DNA from: Myxococcota bacterium
Lineage (GTDB): Bacteria; Myxococcota_A; UBA9160; PR03
Reading direction: 5' to 3'
Assembly (NCBI GenBank): GCA_030066475.1
Contig: JASJBO010000086.1
Location: 1 to 42,841, forward strand
DNA: 42,841 nucleotides
Translations under genes and position numbers: made by a program
Notes under the pieces: generated by a model
Seen by the model: the letters and a program-made list of their open reading frames with translations, nothing else
The model's database searches: none
Told to the model about the DNA's origin: nothing
In this document: positions 15,641-21,871 of the stretch, in pieces
Layout of the letters: each line of letters starts with the position of its first letter
Numbering within the stretch: position 1 is the first letter of the stretch

Positions 15641-15664
15641 GCGGTCTCCCGCGGCGAGAACCGC
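15641..15664. other. Hairpin in the leader of the glycine-zipper gene
   Basis: GCGGTCTC and GAGAACCGC pair around a CCGCGGC loop with a single bulge. The hairpin lies in the 126-base gap between the GntR stop and the glycine-zipper start. It could end transcription from the GntR operon (no T-run is visible) or be part of the zipper gene's 5' leader. Nothing else was seen in this gap. Confidence 0.3.
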
Positions 15665-15736
15665 GGACGCTCCGCGATGGGATGGGCCGAGGAGTCTACT
15701 TCGGGACGTTCCGGTGTCCAGAGTGCGGGTCGCGCG

Positions 15737-16471
15737 TCAGCGGTCGGAATCGATCCAGGCCACCGGCCGCTTCAGCTCGTCGGGGGCCGTCCGCTCCCAC
15801 TGGCGGACGGCCGCGGCGAGCGACCGTTCCATGATCGAGCGCGCCTCCTCCGCCTCGCCGCCCTCGATGGCGCGCACTGCACGCTCGTAGCTGCGCAGCG
15901 CCGAGCGTCGCTGCTTCTCGTCCCAGCCGGCGCCCGTCTCCCCCGACATCCGGTGCAAGGCGTCCACCAGGATCGCGAGGACGCGATTTCCAGACGCGAC
16001 GGCCACGAGGCTCATGAAGCGGCGCGCCTCTTCCCGGAACAGCTCCGGATCGTGCGCGCCGTCGTGCATCCGGGAGAGGCTCTCCTGCAGCGCCGCGACG
16101 TCGTCGCGGCTCGCGTTCCCGGCGGCCTGGGCTGCCAGCACCGGGTAGATCGCGCAGCGCGCGTCCACCACCGAGCGGAACGAGGCGTCGGCGAACTGGA
16201 GGTGGAGCGAGAGCACGCTGGCGAGATGGTCGGCGCCGGGGACGCTCACCACCGGACCGCCGCCGGGTCCGGCCTTGATCTGGAGCGCGCCCTGCAGCTC
16301 GAGGAAGCGGAGCGCCTCGCGCACCGTCGCGCGCGCCACGCCGAGCTCTTCCACCATGCGGTGCTCGGACACGAGCTTCGTGCCCGGGCGCAGGCGCCGG
16401 CGCCGGATCTCGCTCACGAGCTTGCGGGCGACGCGCACGGCGGCGCGTTCGGGGGGTCTCCGCGCGCTCAT
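15737..16471 (-). CDS. GntR-family regulator (FadR/FCD type)
   Basis: 244 residues. The N-terminal winged helix has 'KLVSEIRRRRLRPGTKLVSE', the recognition part LGVARATVREALRFLELQG, and the wing 'ALQIKAGPGGGPVVS'. The C-terminal part is an all-helical FCD ligand domain (from about residue 90) with 'DARCAIYPVLAAQAAGNA', 'REEARRFMSLVAVASGN' and 'SYERAVRAIEGGEAEEARSIM'. These regulators usually bind acyl-CoA or carboxylic acids and repress catabolic genes. It is the last gene of the leftward operon, 15 bases after a crotonase gene. The palindrome at 21796-21811 in the divergent promoter is its most likely operator (inference). Confidence 0.92.
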   Translation of the reverse strand: MSARRPPERAAVRVARKLVSEIRRRRLRPGTKLVSEHRMVEELGVARATVREALRFLELQGALQIKAGPGGGPVVSVPGADHLASVLSLHLQFADASFRSVVDARCAIYPVLAAQAAGNASRDDVAALQESLSRMHDGAHDPELFREEARRFMSLVAVASGNRVLAILVDALHRMSGETGAGWDEKQRRSALRSYERAVRAIEGGEAEEARSIMERSLAAAVRQWERTAPDELKRPVAWIDSDR

Positions 16472-16486
16472 GGAGTCACGCGCCCC

Positions 16487-17380
16487 TCAGCGTCCGCGCG
16501 ACGCGCGGACGGACGCGTTGCGGCCCTCGGGCTCGTCGACGCGCGCGAAGCCGTCGCCGAACGGCTCGTCCCGCCGGCGCAGCGTCTCCTTGAGGCCGTG
16601 CTCCTTGATGCTGCGCCCGTACTCGCGCACGGCCTGGGAACGATGCGCCCGCGCGTCGTTCTCGCCGGCCAGCCGCTGCAGGGTCTGGGCGCCCATCAGC
16701 TCGAGCGCCAGATTGGTGATGCGCTTGTTGGCGGCCAGCAGGTCGGGGTCGATCAGGCCGAAGCGGTCGGCCAGGCCCTCCACCTCGTCCTCGAGCACGT
16801 CCGCCGGCACGGCCTTCATCACCAGGCCGATCTTGGCCGCGTCGGCGCCGGTCAGCGAGTCGCCCGTGAGCTGGAGCCGCTTCGCCCACTGCGGACCGCA
16901 GTGGTACATCCACAGGTTGTTGGGCAGTGCGCCCATGGTGCGGGCCGCGGGGAAGCCGATCCGCGCGTCGTCCGCCGCGATCACGATGTCGCAGGCCATC
17001 GCGAGGTCGGTCCCGCCCGCCAGGCAGCTCCCGTGCACCTGCGCGATCGAGGGCTTGTGCATCTCCCAGAGCGCCCGGATGCGGCGGTTGTTGCGCTCGA
17101 TCAGCCAGATGTCGTCGTCGTGGCTGCGACCGGTCCTACGATTCGGCTGCACGCTTCCGCCGAGCGCGGTGAGGTCGTAGCCCGAGCAGAACGAGGGTCC
17201 CTCCCCGCGCAGCACGACGCAGTGCACGGCCCGGTCGTCGTCCGCCTCCCAGAGCGCGTGCTCCAGCTCCTCGAGCAGCCGCGGCGTCATCGCGTTGTGC
17301 TTGTCGGGGCGCGCCAGGGTGATGCGCGCGCGGCCTTCCTCGACCTCGTACCGGATCTCTTCGAAGTCCGTGGCGTCCAT
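16487..17380 (-). CDS. Enoyl-CoA hydratase/isomerase-family protein (atypical active site)
   Basis: 297 residues, crotonase fold. It has the first oxyanion-hole segment (SFCSGYDLTAL) and the second (HGSCLAGGTDLAMACDIVIA), plus the C-terminal helical trimerisation part, which is unusually long. The usual catalytic Glu positions are changed: where 'PE..LG..P..GG' is expected the sequence reads FPAARTMGALPNNLWM, with Ala in place of Glu. It may not be a hydratase; crotonase-fold hydrolases, lyases and isomerases often differ here. AGGAG lies before the ATG. It sits between another crotonase gene and the GntR gene in the leftward operon. Confidence 0.87.
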   Translation of the reverse strand: MDATDFEEIRYEVEEGRARITLARPDKHNAMTPRLLEELEHALWEADDDRAVHCVVLRGEGPSFCSGYDLTALGGSVQPNRRTGRSHDDDIWLIERNNRRIRALWEMHKPSIAQVHGSCLAGGTDLAMACDIVIAADDARIGFPAARTMGALPNNLWMYHCGPQWAKRLQLTGDSLTGADAAKIGLVMKAVPADVLEDEVEGLADRFGLIDPDLLAANKRITNLALELMGAQTLQRLAGENDARAHRSQAVREYGRSIKEHGLKETLRRRDEPFGDGFARVDEPEGRNASVRASRGR

Positions 17381-17412
17381 GCTGCACTCCTGGGATGAAC
17401 CGGCGCGCCGTC

Positions 17413-18222
17413 CTAGCGTCCGGTGAATCGGGGCTTCCGCTTCTCGAAGATCGCCTTGACCGCTTCGCGACCGTCCTCGCTGGCCAGCGCGCGCCGCGCC
17501 AGCGCCAGCTCGTCGCGCAGGTGGGCTTCGAGGTCTGCGATCAGGCCGGCGCGCGTGACCAGACGCTTGGTCTGCCTCGCCGCCATCGGAGCGACCTCGG
17601 CGATCTTGCGGCAGTAGGCGAGGAAGGCCTGCTCGAAGCGCTCGGCGGGAACGACCTCGCCGACCAGACCGAGCGCGAGCGCCGCGTCGGCATCCAGCAT
17701 CTGCGGGTCGAGCAGGAAGCGCATCGCGTGCTCGTGACCGATCGCCTGGGGCAGGGTCCAGGAGAGCCCGCAGTCGGGGGAGCTTCCCGCGCGCGCGTAG
17801 CCCGGGTGGAAGCGCGCCTTCGTGCTGGCGATGCGCATGTCGGCGCACATGGCGAGGGCGAGGCCGGCGCCGATCGCGATGCCGCCGACCCCGGCGACGA
17901 CGGGCTTCTCGCACCCGACCCGGATGCCCGACACCATCCGGACCGCCTGGTCCTCCGCTCCTGGACGCCGCGAGGCTTCTCCGGCCCGGCGCCTTGGCTC
18001 CTTCAGGTCGGCGCCCGAGCAGAAGGCGTCGCCCGCTCCGGTGAGCCCGACCACCCGCACGGCGTCGTCGGCCGCCGCCGCCTCGAAGCCCTCGATGACG
18101 GCCTGGATGAGGTCGCCCGAGAGCGCGTTCTTCCTGGCGGGCCGGTTCAGCGTGAGGATCCGCACGCCGTCGCTCGTCTGCTCCATGAGCACCGGCTCCG
18201 GGCTCGCGGCGGGATCGGTCAT
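17413..18222 (-). CDS. Enoyl-CoA hydratase/isomerase-family protein
   Basis: 269 residues, crotonase fold of normal length. The oxyanion-hole segments are AFCSGADLKEPRRRAGE and GVGGIAIGAGLALAMCADM. The active-site stretch reads FHPGYARAGSSPDCGLSWTL, a PaaG/PaaB-like 'F.r.GL.PD.G' form that uses Asp rather than two Glu. It ends with KAIFEKRKPRFTGR, the standard family tail, so the 3' end is intact. The ATG overlaps the stop of the upstream LLM gene (ATGA). It likely acts on an enoyl-CoA formed by the ligase or transferase encoded across the divergent promoter. Confidence 0.93.
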   Translation of the reverse strand: MTDPAASPEPVLMEQTSDGVRILTLNRPARKNALSGDLIQAVIEGFEAAAADDAVRVVGLTGAGDAFCSGADLKEPRRRAGEASRRPGAEDQAVRMVSGIRVGCEKPVVAGVGGIAIGAGLALAMCADMRIASTKARFHPGYARAGSSPDCGLSWTLPQAIGHEHAMRFLLDPQMLDADAALALGLVGEVVPAERFEQAFLAYCRKIAEVAPMAARQTKRLVTRAGLIADLEAHLRDELALARRALASEDGREAVKAIFEKRKPRFTGR

Positions 18223-19271
18223 CGCTCCCCCCGATCGCGAGTTCCCGCCAGCTCGGCCAGCAGCTCCAGCCCCTCCGGCTGGCGGCACGAGAGCGTGAGG
18301 CCGGTCGCACCCGAGCCCTCCCAGTCCTCGTAGCGCGCGCGGATCCGCTGCGGCGGCCCCACCAGCGCCGCCTCGTCGCAGAAGTCGTCCGGGACGGCCT
18401 CGATGGCCTCGCGCTTGCGGCCGGCCAGGTAGAGCTCCTGGATCCGCTCGGCTGCCTCCGGGTAGCCCCGGCGCACCATCATGTCGTTGTGGAAGTTCTT
18501 GTCGCGATGGCCCATGCCGCCCACGTACAGGGCGATGCCCGGCTTCATGCGCGCGAGCGCGCGCGCCACGTCGTCGGTGACGATGACCGACACGCCCGGC
18601 TGGATCTCGAGATCGGCCAGGCGCTTCCTGCCGCCGGCCCGGCGCAGGCCCTCCTCGAGCCACGGCCGGTACAGGTCCATCATGCCGGGCACGAACGCCA
18701 GCGGGAACCAGCCGTCCGCGATCTCGGCCGTGAGCCGGACGTTGCTCTCGGTGCCCGTGCCCAGCCAGATCGGGATCCTCGGGTTCATGTGGAGGATCGA
18801 CTTGAGCGGCTTGCCGATCCCGAGCGCGCCGTCGCCCCGGTAGGGCAAGGAGATCTCCCGGCCCTCGTGGGCCACCGGCTCCTCGCGCGCGAAGATCTTG
18901 CGCATGATCGAGACGTAGTCGCGGATGCGCCAGTAGGGCCGGCCCCAGGGCTGGCCGTACCACCCCTCCACGATCTGGGGCCCGCTCACGCCGAGCCCCG
19001 CGATGAAGCGATCGCCGCCCGCGAGCGCGTCGATGGTCGCCGCCTGCATGGCGGCCATGGCGGGCGTCCGACCGGCGAGCTGCATGATCGACGTGCCGAG
19101 CCGGATCCGCTTCGTCAGCGCGGCCAGGTACGCCAGGGGCGAGGTCGCGTCGGAGCCGTAGGCCTCGGCCGTCCAGACCGAGTCGAAGCCGAGTGCCTCC
19201 GCGCGCTGCACCAGCTCCACGGGCAGCTTCATCTCCGCCCCGGAGTAGCCGAGCATCAGGCCGAGCTTCAT
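18219..19271 (-). CDS. LLM-class F420-dependent oxidoreductase
   Basis: 350 residues of the luciferase-like TIM-barrel family. Typical parts are MKLGLMLGYSGAE, 'AEALGFDSVWTAEAYGSDA', 'KRIRLGTSIMQLAGRTPAMA' and DRFIAGLGVSGPQIVEGWYG, followed by a mobile insertion and 'ESNVRLTAEIADGWFPLAF'. The pattern is closest to F420-dependent members common in steroid and terpenoid degraders. It starts by ATGA overlap with the small P450-like ORF and ends by ATGA overlap with the crotonase gene. A GGGAGG ribosome site lies inside the end of the small ORF. Confidence 0.9.
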   Translation of the reverse strand: MKLGLMLGYSGAEMKLPVELVQRAEALGFDSVWTAEAYGSDATSPLAYLAALTKRIRLGTSIMQLAGRTPAMAAMQAATIDALAGGDRFIAGLGVSGPQIVEGWYGQPWGRPYWRIRDYVSIMRKIFAREEPVAHEGREISLPYRGDGALGIGKPLKSILHMNPRIPIWLGTGTESNVRLTAEIADGWFPLAFVPGMMDLYRPWLEEGLRRAGGRKRLADLEIQPGVSVIVTDDVARALARMKPGIALYVGGMGHRDKNFHNDMMVRRGYPEAAERIQELYLAGRKREAIEAVPDDFCDEAALVGPPQRIRARYEDWEGSGATGLTLSCRQPEGLELLAELAGTRDRGER

Positions 19272-19435
19272 CGCGCCTCCCGCGCCGTCCGGCTCGGCCG
19301 ATAGCGCAGGGGGAGCTTCTGGCGGAGCGCGGTCCACTGGTCGTGTGGGATCCCGCGCTCGCCGTAGGCCTTCGGGGCGATCAGCTCGTAGCCGTCGATG
19401 TCGGCCAGGTGCGCGGCTGCGTGGGCTCCGCTCAT
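19268..19435 (-). CDS. 55-residue ORF resembling a cytochrome P450 N-terminus
   Basis: 55 residues, from the ATG at 19433-19435 to a TGA at 19268-19270. It overlaps the amidohydrolase stop and the LLM start by ATGA at each end. The sequence 'DGYELIAPKAYGERGIPHDQ' with WTALRQKLPLRYRPS looks like the first helix of many bacterial P450s (typically '..P..Y..G.PHD.W..LR...PV'). No I-helix, K-helix or heme loop follows. It is either a P450 relic kept because the overlaps tie expression of its neighbours together, or a real small protein. The last nine codons encode the LLM ribosome site. Confidence 0.55.
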   Translation of the reverse strand: MSGAHAAAHLADIDGYELIAPKAYGERGIPHDQWTALRQKLPLRYRPSRTAREAR

Positions 19436-20613
19436 CGGGGGCGCCGCTCGTTGAGGCCCTTCGCGTTGGCGTAGAGGATCTTCTCCCGGTCGGCGGCCGC
19501 GACCCCGTCGAGCTCCGCGAGGAGGTCGCGCGGGTGCTCCAGTCCCTCCATGTGGGGCCAGTCCGACCCCAGGATCACCCGGTCGGCCCCCATGTGCTCG
19601 ACCACCTCCGCGATGTCGTCCTCCCAGAACGGGTTGATCCAGACGTGCTCGCGGAAGCTGTCGGTCGGATCCTCCTTGAAGTAGCCGCGGACCCGCTCCT
19701 TGGTGCGGTCGAAGCTGCGCAGCAGGTCGCCGAGGAACTCGGCGCCGTTCTCGACCGACGCGATCCGCAGGTTGGGGAAGCGTTCGAACAGCCGGTCGAA
19801 GACCATGCTCGCGAGAAAGTCGTTGATGTTCCGGGCGCGGTGGAAGTTGGTGATGCTCGGCCGCGGTCCCAGACCGAGGACGTCGATGCTCTTGGTGTCG
19901 TAGCCGTTGCTGTCGTGCCGCGTCGCCCCGATGTGGGTCACCACGGTGATGCCGGCCTCGTTCACGCGGGCCCAGAAGGGGTCGAAGTCCTCGTGCCCGG
20001 GGTTGCGCGGCCCGTGGCGCGTGAAGACGGCGCTGGGACGCATCACCACCACGCGCGCATCGCGCTCCAGCGCCCACTCGAGCTGCTCGCACGCCCAGCC
20101 GACGTCCGCCAGCGTGATGTACGGCGAGGTGAAGATGCGGTCCTGGTAGGTGAGCCCCCAGTCCTCCTCCAGCCAGCGGTTGAAGGCGCTGAAGGTGGTG
20201 CACAGCGCGGTCACGTCCTTCTTCAGCGGCTCCTCGTACAGGACGCCCAGGGTCGGGAAGAGCCAGGCGCCGTCGAGGCCCTGCTCCTCCATGCGCGCGA
20301 TGCGCGCGTCGCGGTCCATGTACTCGGGCGGCATCGGCTCGAGCGAGGAGCGGATCAGCTCGAAGCTGGTCACGCCGCGCGGGTTCCCGCTGAAGTACTC
20401 GCGCAGGACGCCCGGCTTGGAGATCGGATCGAAGGTGGGGTTGCCCGAGCGGTCGATCTTGCCGCCGACCAGCTGGTATCTCCGGCCGCCCTCGAGCTCC
20501 ACCCACTCGACGCAGCGGGAGCGCATGCGCTTCGGCACGTGCCGGGTGAAGGCGTCGTGGGCCTCGTAGAAGTGGTTGTCGGCGTCGAAGATGGGGCCCT
20601 GGTAGGTCGCCAT
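19432..20613 (-). CDS. Amidohydrolase-family TIM-barrel metalloenzyme
   Basis: 393 residues, amidohydrolase_2 (ACMSD-like) fold. The N-terminal metal-site strand is IFDADNHFYE. Later strands are 'ARVVVMRPSAVFTRHGP', 'GITVVTHIGATRH' with the metal His, RIASVENGAEFLGDL, and the catalytic Asp in ILGSDWPHMEG. Relatives are nonoxidative decarboxylases or hydrolases acting on aromatic or cyclic acids. GGGAGGG precedes the ATG. It lies 17 bases after the MBL gene and is coupled downstream to the small P450-like ORF. In this operon it probably performs a ring-opening hydrolysis or a decarboxylation, which is inference. Confidence 0.9.
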   Translation of the reverse strand: MATYQGPIFDADNHFYEAHDAFTRHVPKRMRSRCVEWVELEGGRRYQLVGGKIDRSGNPTFDPISKPGVLREYFSGNPRGVTSFELIRSSLEPMPPEYMDRDARIARMEEQGLDGAWLFPTLGVLYEEPLKKDVTALCTTFSAFNRWLEEDWGLTYQDRIFTSPYITLADVGWACEQLEWALERDARVVVMRPSAVFTRHGPRNPGHEDFDPFWARVNEAGITVVTHIGATRHDSNGYDTKSIDVLGLGPRPSITNFHRARNINDFLASMVFDRLFERFPNLRIASVENGAEFLGDLLRSFDRTKERVRGYFKEDPTDSFREHVWINPFWEDDIAEVVEHMGADRVILGSDWPHMEGLEHPRDLLAELDGVAAADREKILYANAKGLNERRPR

Positions 20614-20630
20614 GATCCCTCCCGCGGGCG

Positions 20631-21761
20631 TCAGCCCGTCACGTAGAAGAGGACGCCGTCCTCCGCGTAGCGCTCCGCCTCCCGGGCGTGGCGCAGGTGC
20701 TCCAGGTGCGCGTAGGTCTCGCTCTCGGCCATGACGCCCCAGCTGCGTTCGGCGAAGAGGCGCTTCGAGAAGTCCACGACGCTGGCCGCGCCGAGCTCGT
20801 TGCCGATCTTCCGCACCTGGTCGAGACGCTCGTGATGGTGGCGCTGGATCTCGCGGGCCCGGCCGGCCAGGTCGTCGAAGGGATGCCCGTGGGCGGGCAG
20901 GACGCGCTCGACCCCGTCGATCTCGCAGACCTCGTCCAGCGACTTCATGAACACGTCGAGCGGATCGGGGACGGGACCCGTACCGGCGATGTGGGGCGTG
21001 ATGGTCGGGAGCACGTGGTCGCCCGAGAGGAACAGCCCGAGCTCCGGCGAGTGCAGGCAGATGTGGTCGGCGGTGTGTCCGGGCGTGTAGCGCACGAACC
21101 ACTCGCGGCCCGCCAGCCGCACGGCGTCGCCCTCGACGACGGGGTGGGAGATCGCGGGAAAGAAGTCCTCTTCCATCATCTCCCGCGCCACCTTCGACAT
21201 CTCCCCGTCGGTCTCGGGGGGGCCGAGCGGGCTTCCGCCCCACGGTGACGGACTGCCCCGCCTCTCCCGCCAGCGCTGGGAGAGGCTCTTGTCGGCTTCC
21301 CCGCCGCTGCGGCGCTCCGCGCGCAGCCGGTCCGCCTGGGCCTGCAGGTCGTCCACCGAGACCTCGTGGTGAGACGCGGCGTGCGGCTCGCTCGGCGCTA
21401 CCCCGATGCCCCAGCCGAAGGCGCCGTAGGCCAGGACGCGAGCGCCCGCCGAGCGCGCCAGCCAGTTCGCGCAGCCGAAGTGGTCGGGGTGCGAGTGGGT
21501 GATCACCACGGTGTGAACGTCGGTCTCGCGGAGTCCCGCCTGTGCGAGCCGGTCCTGCAGGGCCCGGCGCGTGCTGGGTCCGGGCAGACCGGGGTCGACC
21601 AGCGCCGCGCCCTCGGCGTCGATCAGTGCGTAGCAGTTGACGTGGCGCAGGCCCGGAATCGCGACGGGCAGCTCCATGCGCAGCACGTTCGGCGCGACCT
21701 CGGTCACGTCGGGCCGGGCGTCTTCCTGCTCCTGCTTGCGGGGCATCGACTTGCGGGGCAT
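20631..21761 (-). CDS. MBL-fold metallohydrolase
   Basis: About 376 residues from the ATG at 21761; an ATG at 21746 and a TTG at 21797 are alternatives. The zinc motif is THSHPDH (HxHxDH), the next metal His is in YTPGHTADHICL, the bridging Asp is in LFLSGDHVLP, and the last His is in PAHGHPFDD. The C-terminal helices (from about 290) suit a glyoxalase II or lactonase/CoA-thioesterase-like member. Residues about 140-190 are a low-complexity charged insertion. The N-terminus encodes MPRKS-MPRK from a 15-base tandem repeat. It is the first gene of the leftward operon. Confidence 0.9.
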   Translation of the reverse strand: MPRKSMPRKQEQEDARPDVTEVAPNVLRMELPVAIPGLRHVNCYALIDAEGAALVDPGLPGPSTRRALQDRLAQAGLRETDVHTVVITHSHPDHFGCANWLARSAGARVLAYGAFGWGIGVAPSEPHAASHHEVSVDDLQAQADRLRAERRSGGEADKSLSQRWRERRGSPSPWGGSPLGPPETDGEMSKVAREMMEEDFFPAISHPVVEGDAVRLAGREWFVRYTPGHTADHICLHSPELGLFLSGDHVLPTITPHIAGTGPVPDPLDVFMKSLDEVCEIDGVERVLPAHGHPFDDLAGRAREIQRHHHERLDQVRKIGNELGAASVVDFSKRLFAERSWGVMAESETYAHLEHLRHAREAERYAEDGVLFYVTG

Positions 21762-21795
21762 CGACTCGCATCTCCGCGGGCGCTTGCGGGGGAGC

Positions 21796-21811
21796 AACTA
21801 GTATCATAGTT
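21796..21811. promoter_or_regulatory. Candidate operator AACTA-N6-TAGTT between divergent catabolic operons
   Basis: A perfect inverted repeat (AACTA, GTATCA, TAGTT) sits in the 110-base gap between the MBL gene and the two-domain CoA-transferase. It is the only AT-rich spot there and contains possible -10 boxes on both strands (TATCAT, TATGAT). Its position suits binding by the GntR/FadR-type protein encoded at the end of the leftward operon. Confidence 0.5.
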
Positions 21812-21871
21812 TGGAGCGGCCCGCAAAGCACGGAGGCGAGCGCTTCCGATCGCAGGGGAGTCGCCATCGGG

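Noticed and set aside
12910..15834. A 974-codon plus-strand open frame over the secreted-protein region
   Set aside because: It runs antisense to six genes with signal peptides, domain motifs and ribosome sites, and reads as low-complexity Arg/Ala/Pro, typical of GC-rich shadow frames.
21733..21765. 15-base tandem repeat at the MBL gene start as a regulatory repeat
   Set aside because: It is in frame and coding (MPRKS-MPRK), so more likely a short coding duplication near the start; which ATG is used is unclear.
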